A DNA stretch of 49,059 nucleotides. Source: JAZSNA01 sp045536135 (GTDB taxonomy: Bacteria; Pseudomonadota; Alphaproteobacteria; CAAHEQ01; UBA3637). The stretch lies in contig JAZSNA010000004.1 in assembly GCA_045536135.1 (NCBI GenBank), positions 1-49,059 of the forward strand, read 5' to 3'. The first letter of the stretch is position 1. Every line of letters starts with the position of its first letter. The notes beneath the pieces were generated by a model. It saw nothing but the letters and a program-made list of their open reading frames with translations. It did not search any database and was not told where the DNA came from. This document shows, piece by piece, positions 19,067 through 27,228 of the stretch. A program made the position numbers and the translations under genes.

Positions 19067-20152
19067 TTATCGAATTTTAAGTGTCATTAAACTGATTAAA
19101 GCCAATAATATCGAAATAATCCAAAAACGAATAACTATTTTCGTCTCCGGCATTCCCTTTTGTTCAAAATGATGATGAATTGGAGCCATTTTAAAAACTC
19201 TTTTCCCCCGTAATTTATACGAACCGACCTGAATAATATCAGATAAAGCCTCCAACACAAAAATACCGCCGACAATAGCCAATACAATTTCATGTTTAGT
19301 CGCAACGGCAATTGTTCCCAAGGCTCCGCCCAAAGCCAATGAACCGGTATCTCCCATAAAAATTTCCGCTGGCTTGGCATTATACCATAAAAATGCCAAA
19401 ACGGCACCCATCACACCGGCACAAAATACAGCGACTTCACCAATACCCGGAATATACGGAATATGCAGATAATTAGAAAAAATATAATTACCGGATAAAT
19501 ATGTAATAATTAAAAAGACAAAATTACTCATAATCAAAGGAATAGAAACCAAACCATCCAATCCATCGGTTAAATTAACGGCATTAGCGGTCCCGACAAT
19601 AACAAACATTCCAAAAACCAAATAAAACCATCCTAAATCCCAAACAATATTTTTAAAGAAAGGTATAGTCAAGCCCGTTGCAACTGTCGGATTTGAACAA
19701 TTCATTAAAATAAATACCGCCAATAAAGATGCAAGAAATTCCAAAAGTAATCTGGTTTTTCCCGGAATGCCCATGTGAGAATTCGAAATAATTTTCAACG
19801 AATCATCGATAAAACCAATAACCCCGAAAATAAATGTAATTAAGCAAATTGACAAAAAGAACGGATCTGACCAATTCGCCCATAACACCAATGAAATAAA
19901 AAGGGCAATTAATATCGCAAACCCACCCATTGTCGGCGTTCCAGCTTTTGCTAAATGTGATGCCGGTCCGTCTTTACGAATAGGTTGACCGTTTTTTTGA
20001 TACTGTCGCACAAAGCGAATAATCATTGGTGTAATCAAAAAACAGATGACAAAAGCCGTCATAAAAGCCATACCGGCACGAAAGGTTTGATATTTTAATA
20101 AATTTAAAATTTTAAACTGATCTGCTAACGGATATAAAAAATAATATAACAT
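19067..20152 (-). CDS. mraY: Phospho-N-acetylmuramoyl-pentapeptide-transferase
   Basis: MraY links the UDP-MurNAc-pentapeptide to undecaprenyl phosphate and forms lipid I. The 361 residues contain about ten transmembrane helices and the catalytic loops: TPTMGGFAI (about 73-81), FIDDSLKI with the Asp pair near 117, NLTDGLDGL near 195, MGDTGSLALGG near 270 and the His cluster APIHHHFEQKG near 325. The ATG lies 3 bases past the murE-murF stop in a TAATG-rich junction. It belongs to the same operon as its neighbours. Confidence 0.96.
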   Translation of the reverse strand: MLYYFLYPLADQFKILNLLKYQTFRAGMAFMTAFVICFLITPMIIRFVRQYQKNGQPIRKDGPASHLAKAGTPTMGGFAILIALFISLVLWANWSDPFFLSICLITFIFGVIGFIDDSLKIISNSHMGIPGKTRLLLEFLASLLAVFILMNCSNPTVATGLTIPFFKNIVWDLGWFYLVFGMFVIVGTANAVNLTDGLDGLVSIPLIMSNFVFLIITYLSGNYIFSNYLHIPYIPGIGEVAVFCAGVMGAVLAFLWYNAKPAEIFMGDTGSLALGGALGTIAVATKHEIVLAIVGGIFVLEALSDIIQVGSYKLRGKRVFKMAPIHHHFEQKGMPETKIVIRFWIISILLALISLMTLKIR

Positions 20153-20155
20153 TCA

Positions 20156-22924
20156 TTACCCCTTTAATTTTAAAGTTAGTTCAAAAAGCTTCATTGAATT
20201 TGAAGATTTAATTAACACGACATCTCCTTCTTTCAAAATATCTTTTAAATCAATTTCATCCACATGTTCAAAAGCCTTTCCCTTCATTTCATTTGGTAAA
20301 GTTTCGAACATTTTTTTCATAAAACTGCCGATAGTATAAACGATATTAATTTTATTTTCCAGTAAAACTTTACCTATTTTAATATGTAATTCTTCAGATT
20401 GAGCTCCCAGTTCCTTCATGTCTCCCAAAATAGCCACTCGCCGACCGGACATTTTGCCCAAAACTTCAATAGAAGCCTGCATCGATGACGGATTTGCATT
20501 ATAGGCATCATCAATTAAAGTTATATTCTTTCCGAATACATCTATCTGATAAACTTTACCCCGTCCGTCCAATAAATCCATATCATTTAAACTTTGACAG
20601 GCGGTTTGAATATCCAACCCGATTGCCTTAGCCACCGCCAATGCCGACAAAGTATTTTGGACAAAGTGTCGTCCGGGGCTTGACAAAGAATAACTGTATT
20701 TTTGTCCGGATATTTGCACTTCTATTTGACTTTTTAAATCTTGAACATCCCATTTTTCAAGCCGAATATCCGAAGATTTATTTTCACCGAAAGAAAAAAT
20801 TGTTTTCAATCCATTTTCAATAACTTTTTCATATAAAAAATCATAACAGGCATCATCCTGATTTAAAATCACGACACCGCCTTTTTCCTGACCGACAAAA
20901 ATTTCGGACTTTGCCAAGGCAATATCTTGTAATGATTTAAAATATTCCAAATGAGCCAATCCGATCATCGTAATCAACGATATATGCGGGCGAACCATCT
21001 TTGATAATTCAAGCAATTCTCCGTGATGATTCATACCCATTTCAATAACAGCATATTCCGTATTTGTCGGCATATTACACAAAGTCAAAGGCACGCCGAT
21101 ATGGTTATTAAAATTTCCCCTTGTTGTATGAACAAGACCAAACGGTTTTAATGCTTGAACAATCATTTGACGTGTTGTTGTTTTACCGCTACTTCCGGTG
21201 ACACCAATAAATGTCGCATTGCTGCGTTGACGAGCATATTGAGCCAAAGACCTCAAAGCCACCATTGTATCTTTAACAATAATTAAACTGTCTTTATCTT
21301 CAACATCAGCGACATCATGCTCAACAATCGCATAAACAGCCCCTTTTTTCAATGCATCTTTGACATATAAATGCCCATCCTTTTGACCACCGGTTAAAGC
21401 AATATAAATATCACCTACCTTTAAAGTCCGACTGTCGAAACTCATCCCATAAGCGACCTTATGGACCGAAACCGGCACATCCAAAACCATGGAAATTTCA
21501 GGACTTGTCCATATCGGATTTTCTTCAATAGCCCGAAGTTCATATTGTGTCTGTATTTTATCATTAAACGGATAAACGACACCATTAATTTCCTGTCCCT
21601 CTTCATGCCCCTTTCCGGCAATCAATAATACATCGCCCTTCCTTAAACGCATCAAAGCATGAGCAATCGCTTTACTCCGAGAACCAATTTCAATACCATG
21701 TCGCATCGCTGATAAAATTTCGCTTCGAATATCCGCCGGACATTCATATCGGGGATTATCATCTGTCACAATTGCATAATCCGCCAGTTTATCGGCAATT
21801 TTTCCCATTAACGGACGTTTCGTTTTATCCCGATTACCGCCACACCCGAAAATAACATATAATTTGTTTTGACATAATTTTCGAGCCGACATCAATGCCT
21901 TTTCCAACCCATCCGGCGTATGAGCATAATCCGTTAAAACAATACCGCCCGTCAACGTTTGAGCCACTTTTTCCATTCGACCGACCGGCGAAGACAGTTG
22001 ATGAATAACAGATACAATCTGTTCCATCGAAACGAAATTCCGACAACAAGCAATGGCACACATTAAATTATACGCCTGAAAATCACCAGCCACTTTAAAT
22101 GGCGTTATATATTCCGCTTCATTTTCACTCAAAGAAATCCGATGATTTGCTAAATCAAAATAATTCAGGCGAATATCTCCATTTTTCCCATAAGAAATAT
22201 GCTTTTCATTTAAAGCTTTTAATTCTTTAAATTCATCAATATCCGCATTCAAAACGGAAATTGATTTCGGATTAGATGTAAATAATTTTTTCTTGGCATT
22301 AAAATATTCTTCCATTGTCCGATGATAATCCAAGTGATCTTGTGTAAAATTCGTAAAACCGATAACATCAAACTTTAATCCGCCAAATCGATTTTGATCC
22401 AATGCATGAGAAGATACTTCGATTCCAACGACTTTAACACCGTCTGAATATAAACGATTTAAAGATTGATATAATAAAATCGGATCCGGACTGGTGGTTG
22501 AAGTATAAAAATTATAATCATCGGATTCTACCCCCAAAGTCCCGATACTGGCAGATTTAATTCCGCACAATTTTAAAATTTGACGAATAAAAGTGACTGT
22601 TGATGTTTTTCCGTTTGTCCCCGTAATTCCGATAATATGGGGCGGAATATCACGATAAAAACGAGATGCGATTAGCGGAACCATTCGACGAATATCCGAA
22701 ACATAATAAACAGGTATATCCGAAACAACTTTCGCTTTATTTGTCAAAATAGCGACTGCTCCTTGCTTTATTGCATCTGGGATAAATTTTGTACCATCCG
22801 TTTTTAATCCGTTAATAGCGATAAATAAATAACCGTCCTTAACATCCGCCGAATTAGATGCAATACCCTTTATTTCCATATCGTTGACCACCTTAATCGG
22901 ATATAACAGTTCACTTAATTTCAT
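20156..22924 (-). CDS. murE-murF: Fused MurE-MurF: UDP-MurNAc-tripeptide synthetase and D-Ala-D-Ala adding enzyme
   Basis: A single 922-residue frame covers two Mur ligases that are normally separate. Residues about 1-465 are MurE, with the P-loop GITGTNGKTSTV (about 99-110), the region TTSPDPILLYQSL, and DDNPRYECP near 388. DNPR is the signature of meso-diaminopimelate-adding enzymes. Residues about 468-922 are MurF, with P-loop VTGSSGKTTTRQ near 573, GMNHHGELLELS, and DDAYNANPSSMQA. The frame is uninterrupted across the junction (EENPIWTSPEISMV) and lacks a linker. It overlaps ftsI by 4 bases. The fusion should add DAP and then D-Ala-D-Ala to the UDP-linked stem peptide in the cytoplasm. 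Confidence 0.95.
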   Translation of the reverse strand: MKLSELLYPIKVVNDMEIKGIASNSADVKDGYLFIAINGLKTDGTKFIPDAIKQGAVAILTNKAKVVSDIPVYYVSDIRRMVPLIASRFYRDIPPHIIGITGTNGKTSTVTFIRQILKLCGIKSASIGTLGVESDDYNFYTSTTSPDPILLYQSLNRLYSDGVKVVGIEVSSHALDQNRFGGLKFDVIGFTNFTQDHLDYHRTMEEYFNAKKKLFTSNPKSISVLNADIDEFKELKALNEKHISYGKNGDIRLNYFDLANHRISLSENEAEYITPFKVAGDFQAYNLMCAIACCRNFVSMEQIVSVIHQLSSPVGRMEKVAQTLTGGIVLTDYAHTPDGLEKALMSARKLCQNKLYVIFGCGGNRDKTKRPLMGKIADKLADYAIVTDDNPRYECPADIRSEILSAMRHGIEIGSRSKAIAHALMRLRKGDVLLIAGKGHEEGQEINGVVYPFNDKIQTQYELRAIEENPIWTSPEISMVLDVPVSVHKVAYGMSFDSRTLKVGDIYIALTGGQKDGHLYVKDALKKGAVYAIVEHDVADVEDKDSLIIVKDTMVALRSLAQYARQRSNATFIGVTGSSGKTTTRQMIVQALKPFGLVHTTRGNFNNHIGVPLTLCNMPTNTEYAVIEMGMNHHGELLELSKMVRPHISLITMIGLAHLEYFKSLQDIALAKSEIFVGQEKGGVVILNQDDACYDFLYEKVIENGLKTIFSFGENKSSDIRLEKWDVQDLKSQIEVQISGQKYSYSLSSPGRHFVQNTLSALAVAKAIGLDIQTACQSLNDMDLLDGRGKVYQIDVFGKNITLIDDAYNANPSSMQASIEVLGKMSGRRVAILGDMKELGAQSEELHIKIGKVLLENKINIVYTIGSFMKKMFETLPNEMKGKAFEHVDEIDLKDILKEGDVVLIKSSNSMKLFELTLKLKG

Positions 22925-24627
22925 TTTTTCTTCCTTGCTTCATAAATATCGTATGCCTTTTGAATATAATCAGGCTTTTCCATTTCCGCCCGAGGATTAA
23001 CTTTTAATATCGGTGCAATCTGACGAATAACATTTCCGCCAACCCGTGCTGAATTCCATCCCGCCGCATTATAATACCAATCCTCTTTTAAGCCTTTTGG
23101 GTCTTCTAACATAACCAAAACCAGATACTGCGGTTTATCCATCGGGAATACCCCGACAAATGTTGTTCTGGAATGTCCCTTCATATATTTCCCATCCACA
23201 ATCATATTTGCTGTTCCGGTTTTTCCGCCAACCAAATATCCCTCTATATCTGCGAACTTAACTTTTAAATTAACCACCGCCCGCATCATATGACGAATTT
23301 TATCGGAAGTTTCTTTTTTGATGACCCGATTTTTAATCTGGTTTTGATTTCCGCCTTTGATAAAAGACGGATATTGATAATATCCCCCGTTAACCAAAGC
23401 CGCAACCCCCGAAGCCACATGAAGCGGAGAAAGCGATATTGAATATCCGTACCCGACAGACGCACCTTGAGTTTTATCCCAAGGAACAGGTATAATCGGT
23501 TTTGACTTTTCGGGTAAATCAATCAACAAATAATCCAATAAACCAAAGCTATTAAAATATTGACGTTGAATTTCCGGACCGATGGACTGAGCCACCAAAA
23601 CCGACCCGATATTCGACGAATAAATTAAAACTTCCGGTATCAAAAGGGGACGATATTCCCCCTTATAATCTGTCACGGTAAATCGCCCCAGTTTAATATT
23701 TTCAGACGCATCCACAATGTCATAAGGTGTAATAATTCCCATATCCAATCCGATCGCCGTATTAAAAAGTTTCATAACGGAACCGACCTCATAAACACCC
23801 GTAGATGCTTTATTAAAAGATTTATCTAATTCAAACTTTAAATTCGGATCAAAGTCCGGCAAAGAAACCATCGCCAAAACCTCAGCCGTATTCACATCCA
23901 AAATAATCCCCGTTCCACCCAAGGCTGAAAAATGATCAATCGCTTTTTTGATTTCATTCCTTAATACACTTTGTAAGCGGATATCCAACGATAAAACAAT
24001 ATCTTCTTTATTCTTCATCAACCGATCATTGAACGCCATTTCCAAACCGGAAACGCCTTTGTTATCCGTATTTATTGCCCCCAACACATGCACCATTAAC
24101 TCACCATGCGGATAAAAACGTTTTTCGGAAGCTTCAAAATTAAGTTGCGGATAACCTAAATAATTAACAGCATTTTTTTCTGTCGGGATTAAGTAATTTT
24201 TAATCGGACGATAAGCCTGTCGGCTTTTTAAATCTTTTAATAATTTTTCACGATTTAAATTTGGGAAAACGGTTAAAATATCTTGTGCCATTTTTTCGGG
24301 ATTTTTAATGTCTCTGGCATCGACATAGAGCAAATCCGTATATAAACTGGTTGATAACACAACACCGTTTCGATCCAACAGATTCGGCCGCTCGACCGGA
24401 TAATCAATTTGCCATTTAACTTCATGTTCTGTCCGAACTTTGGAACAAATAATTGTTCGATAAAACAATAACGCCCCCAAAACGAAATAGGCACCGAAAA
24501 TTAAACAAAAAATCAAAAGGATACGTTTTTCGGCAATCTTTAAAACAAAAGCATCCTTTTTATCCAAAAAACGATACCGATCTTTGGGCTTAATCGGAAT
24601 CTCTGTTCCCAAAGAAAACTTACTCAC
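22921..24627 (-). CDS. ftsI: Septal transpeptidase FtsI (PBP3)
   Basis: FtsI is a class B penicillin-binding protein that cross-links septal peptidoglycan with FtsW. I prefer the GTG start at 24627: AAAGGAG lies 6 bases upstream, and the start overlaps the ftsL stop by 8 bases, giving 568 residues. A TTG/ATG pair nine codons further up is possible but lacks a site. Visible features are one N-terminal membrane helix (about 25-50), the dimerisation domain, and three active-site motifs: SVMK near 282, SSN near 336 and KTGT near 470. The 3' end overlaps murE-murF by 4 bases. Confidence 0.93.
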   Translation of the reverse strand: MSKFSLGTEIPIKPKDRYRFLDKKDAFVLKIAEKRILLIFCLIFGAYFVLGALLFYRTIICSKVRTEHEVKWQIDYPVERPNLLDRNGVVLSTSLYTDLLYVDARDIKNPEKMAQDILTVFPNLNREKLLKDLKSRQAYRPIKNYLIPTEKNAVNYLGYPQLNFEASEKRFYPHGELMVHVLGAINTDNKGVSGLEMAFNDRLMKNKEDIVLSLDIRLQSVLRNEIKKAIDHFSALGGTGIILDVNTAEVLAMVSLPDFDPNLKFELDKSFNKASTGVYEVGSVMKLFNTAIGLDMGIITPYDIVDASENIKLGRFTVTDYKGEYRPLLIPEVLIYSSNIGSVLVAQSIGPEIQRQYFNSFGLLDYLLIDLPEKSKPIIPVPWDKTQGASVGYGYSISLSPLHVASGVAALVNGGYYQYPSFIKGGNQNQIKNRVIKKETSDKIRHMMRAVVNLKVKFADIEGYLVGGKTGTANMIVDGKYMKGHSRTTFVGVFPMDKPQYLVLVMLEDPKGLKEDWYYNAAGWNSARVGGNVIRQIAPILKVNPRAEMEKPDYIQKAYDIYEARKKK

Positions 24628-24910
24628 CGTCAACTCCTTTACTGATTTCATCAATCTTTTTAATTTGCTCGGGCGTAATTTGTTTCAAGTTTGTCTGATA
24701 ATAAATTAATTGACGCAACCGTTCCGGATTCGTCAAATAAGCCCATTCAGCCTTTAAAGTATGAATATCTCGATTTAACTGTGTAATTTCATTTTTTAAA
24801 TCCGTCATCTTTTCAATTTCGACAATCGTATAATATTTGATACCGAACATCAACGATCCGCAAAAAAGCAAAACAGACAGGCAAATAAAATTAAGCCAAA
24901 TTTGTTTCAT
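24620..24910 (-). CDS. ftsL: Cell division protein FtsL-like
   Basis: FtsL is a small bitopic coiled-coil protein that joins FtsQ and FtsB and activates FtsW-FtsI. The 96 residues have a short cytoplasmic start, one transmembrane helix (about 3-27, ICLSVLLFCGSLMFGIKYYTI) and a periplasmic heptad-like segment (about 30-60, MTDLKNEITQLNRDIHTLKAEWAYL). The phrase EWAYLTNPERL is a hallmark of proteobacterial FtsL. The position between rsmH and ftsI is canonical. It overlaps both neighbours by a few bases. Confidence 0.88.
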   Translation of the reverse strand: MKQIWLNFICLSVLLFCGSLMFGIKYYTIVEIEKMTDLKNEITQLNRDIHTLKAEWAYLTNPERLRQLIYYQTNLKQITPEQIKKIDEISKGVDGE

Positions 24911-25806
24911 TCTTTCACTCCATACCTTAATTTGGCCGAACGAGATCGAGGATTAAACTCAACTTCTTTTTCATTGGGACAAATCACATCATTATTGTAT
25001 TTAAAAATCCCCCCTCTTTCGATGTTCGGTTTATATTTATTTTGATGTGTTTTAGGTATCATATGTTCTTTAAAAAAAGTTTTAACGATACGATCTTCCA
25101 AGGAATGAAACGAAACAACCGATAAAACCCCGCCCGATTGAATCATATCTTTGGCAGATACCAAGACCTTTTTTAATTCCCCCAGTTCATCATTGACATA
25201 AATTCGCAAAGCCTGAAAAGAACGAGTAGCCGGATGAATCGAACTATACGGCATACATTCTTTAATCAGATTCGCCAACTGAATCGTTGTTTCTATCGGC
25301 TTTTCCATCCGATATTGGACAATTTTTTTAGCAATCAACCGAGAACGTCGTTCTTCACCATAAAGGTATAAAATATCAGCGATTTCTTGTTCGGAGAAAG
25401 TATTAACGACATCAAATGCCGATACTATATCTTCCCGATTCATCCGCATATCCAACGGACCGTCTTTTTGGAATGAAAATCCACGTTCCCCTTCATCAAT
25501 CTGCATTGAAGAAACACCGATATCAAGGACAATTCCATGAACCTTCTCTTGAACAAAATCCGCCATTTTTGAAAAAGGAGAATGAATTAACCTTAACCGT
25601 TCTGGATATTCTTTTAATATTTTTTGTCCCTCTTCGATTGCCTCTGCATCACGATCAAAAGCAATCACCCGACAAGTATCGTTTTGTTGCAAAATAGCCT
25701 TTGTATATCCGCCGCCGCCGAAAGTCCCATCAATATAAAGACCATTCGGACGAATATTCAAACTTTCAATCACTTCATTTAACAATACAGGTATATGAGA
25801 CATCAT
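24907..25806 (-). CDS. rsmH: 16S rRNA (cytosine-1402-N4)-methyltransferase
   Basis: RsmH (MraW) methylates N4 of C1402 in the decoding centre of 16S rRNA. The 299 residues show MSHIPVLLNEVI at the start, SAM motif I DGTFGGGGYTKAIL (about 27-40), AFDRDAEAI, VLDIGVSSMQIDEGERGFSF and the late VVSFHSLEDRIVK. Two adjacent ATG codons can start it; the second has the better spacing from AAAGGAA. It is the first gene of the division operon; mraZ, often ahead of it, is absent. The ribosome binding site lies in a hairpin (25808-25822). Confidence 0.95.
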   Translation of the reverse strand: MMSHIPVLLNEVIESLNIRPNGLYIDGTFGGGGYTKAILQQNDTCRVIAFDRDAEAIEEGQKILKEYPERLRLIHSPFSKMADFVQEKVHGIVLDIGVSSMQIDEGERGFSFQKDGPLDMRMNREDIVSAFDVVNTFSEQEIADILYLYGEERRSRLIAKKIVQYRMEKPIETTIQLANLIKECMPYSSIHPATRSFQALRIYVNDELGELKKVLVSAKDMIQSGGVLSVVSFHSLEDRIVKTFFKEHMIPKTHQNKYKPNIERGGIFKYNNDVICPNEKEVEFNPRSRSAKLRYGVKE

Positions 25807-25807
25807 T

Positions 25808-25822
25808 TTTCCTTTTAGGAAA
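25808..25822 (-). promoter_or_regulatory. Hairpin holding the rsmH ribosome binding site
   Basis: Read on the minus strand, TTTCCT-AAA-AGGAAA forms a perfect 6-bp stem that ends one base before the first rsmH ATG. The Shine-Dalgarno sequence AAAGGAAA spans the loop and the 3' arm. The 5' arm falls at or upstream of the start point predicted from the -35 box at 25845-25850, so only transcripts reading in from pfkA would carry the full hairpin. That consequence is inference. Confidence 0.45.
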
Positions 25823-25850
25823 GAGTATCATTTTATACCTGTATTGTCAA
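25822..25850 (-). promoter_or_regulatory. Probable promoter of the dcw operon
   Basis: On the minus strand a perfect TTGACA (25845-25850) lies upstream of rsmH. The -10 box is less clear: TACTCT after 17 bases (25822-25827) or GATACT after 15 bases (25824-25829). It sits in the 65-base gap after the DUF465 gene. Confidence 0.5.
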
Positions 25851-25871
25851 AGGTTTTTAATAAAATAAATT

Positions 25872-26051
25872 TTATATATTACTTTCGATTTCGTCGATTT
25901 CGTCTTTAACTTTTAATTTTAACTTTTTCAACGATTTGATATAAATATCATCGGGCAATGGATGTTCCAATTCTTCCGCGATTTTACGTTCATATTCTTC
26001 ATGCCGTTCTTTGAGGGCATTTAAGTGTTTTTGCATTTTTTCTGAAATCAT
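25872..26051 (-). CDS. DUF465 (YdcH-like) small protein
   Basis: This 59-residue protein is a short helical-hairpin type common in alphaproteobacteria; its function is not established. The sequence starts MISEKMQKHLNALKERHEEYE and ends with the family phrase LKKLKLKVKDEIDEIE, with a central PLPDDIYI turn. Those features (LKxxH...LK...LKDEI) are what I use to assign the family. The ATG is preceded by AAAGGAGTAAAAA, which overlaps the end of pfkA, and the start lies 3 bases past the pfkA stop, so the two genes are cotranscribed. Confidence 0.8.
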   Translation of the reverse strand: MISEKMQKHLNALKERHEEYERKIAEELEHPLPDDIYIKSLKKLKLKVKDEIDEIESNI

Positions 26052-26054
26052 TTT

Positions 26055-27158
26055 TTACTCCTTTTCTACTTCACCAACATACATACCCAACCCCATGGCT
26101 GTTTCAACCATTTGACCATGCGGATTAACCGGAGTATGCGCAATTTCTAAAGCTTGTCCGATATCAATATCGGAAACTTTTCCGTCTTTATAAATAACCA
26201 TTCTGTTTGTAATATTTTTTTCCAAAAGTTGAGTCGCATGGACCGCGAACGATGACGCCAAAATCCGATCTTGTGCCGTTGGCGCTCCACCCCGTTGAAC
26301 ATGTCCCAAGATATTGACCCGAATATTAAAATTATCTTCTTCCTGAGCCAATCTTTCGGCGAAATAATTAGCGACACCGGAATAAGTTTTTCCATTCAAT
26401 CCGTAATAATGTTTTCCTTCCGGTTTAACACCTTCGGCCACAACCATCAATCCGGCCATCCGACCGCTGGCGCGCATTTTACGTAATTTTTCAACGATTT
26501 TTTCATAAGTAAACGGGACTTCCGGAATAATACAAATATCAGCCATACCGGCGATGGCCCCTTCCAAAGCTAAATGTCCGGCATTCCGTCCCATCACTTC
26601 CAAAATCATCAATCGTTGATGAGAATGAGCCGTTGTTTCCAACTCATCCAAAGCATTAGCGACAATATTCCGGGCCGTAGAGAATCCGATTGCCAAATCC
26701 GTTGCCGGAGCGTCATTATCAATTGTTTTTGGAATTCCGACCATCCGAATACCTGCCTTTTGACAATATCCGCCGACGATTGACATTGAACCGTCCCCGC
26801 CAATCACAACCAATGCATCAATTCCCAATTCGGCTACACCACTTTTAAACCGTTCGACCAGCTGTTCATCCGTCAAAGTTTCATACGTTCCATCAGCTGT
26901 TAATTGACGATTCGGATTTCCGGTATTATTTGTTCCAAGCATTGTCCCGCCCAATTTGGCATAAGCTAAATCCAAATCGGCATATGTAAATTTACGGTAT
27001 CGCATGGGACGAGAAAACAATCCGTCTGTTGCGTTGAATATACCATAACATTCCCACCCCCGAGCCAATGCCGAAGAAGCCACTGCACAAATAGCGGCAT
27101 TTAATCCGGAACAATCTCCGCCACTTGTTAAAACACCAATTTTTTTAATTTCATTCAT
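26055..27158 (-). CDS. pfkA: 6-phosphofructokinase (group III type)
   Basis: Pfk phosphorylates fructose-6-phosphate to the 1,6-bisphosphate, the committing step of glycolysis. The 367 residues start with IGVLTSGGDCSGLNAAI (phosphate-binding loop). VIGGDGSMS has Gly at the position that is Asp in pyrophosphate-dependent enzymes, which favours ATP as donor. GIPKTIDND has the Lys typical of the pyrophosphate/group III lineage rather than the Gly of E. coli PfkA. The catalytic Asp lies in TIDND and the substrate residues in MGRNAGHLAL. The enzyme is about 45 residues longer than E. coli PfkA. It is followed by the DUF465 gene. Confidence 0.92.
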   Translation of the reverse strand: MNEIKKIGVLTSGGDCSGLNAAICAVASSALARGWECYGIFNATDGLFSRPMRYRKFTYADLDLAYAKLGGTMLGTNNTGNPNRQLTADGTYETLTDEQLVERFKSGVAELGIDALVVIGGDGSMSIVGGYCQKAGIRMVGIPKTIDNDAPATDLAIGFSTARNIVANALDELETTAHSHQRLMILEVMGRNAGHLALEGAIAGMADICIIPEVPFTYEKIVEKLRKMRASGRMAGLMVVAEGVKPEGKHYYGLNGKTYSGVANYFAERLAQEEDNFNIRVNILGHVQRGGAPTAQDRILASSFAVHATQLLEKNITNRMVIYKDGKVSDIDIGQALEIAHTPVNPHGQMVETAMGLGMYVGEVEKE

Positions 27159-27191
27159 TTTTTATTCCTTTTTTTATTGAACAATACCTTT

Positions 27192-27220
27192 TATTTAACC
27201 AAATTCATTCTTTAAGGCAA
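27192..27220 (-). promoter_or_regulatory. Probable pfkA promoter
   Basis: On the minus strand TTGCCT (27215-27220) and TAAATA (27192-27197) are 17 bases apart, in the 70-base gap between the topA stop and the pfkA start. The same TTGCCT box with 17-base spacing occurs ahead of plsY. Confidence 0.5.
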
Positions 27221-27228
27221 GTCTTTTT

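Noticed and set aside
24628..24654. Longer ftsI start at a TTG/ATG pair
   Set aside because: The GTG at 24627 has AAAGGAG at ideal distance and overlaps the ftsL stop in the usual manner; the upstream codons have no site.
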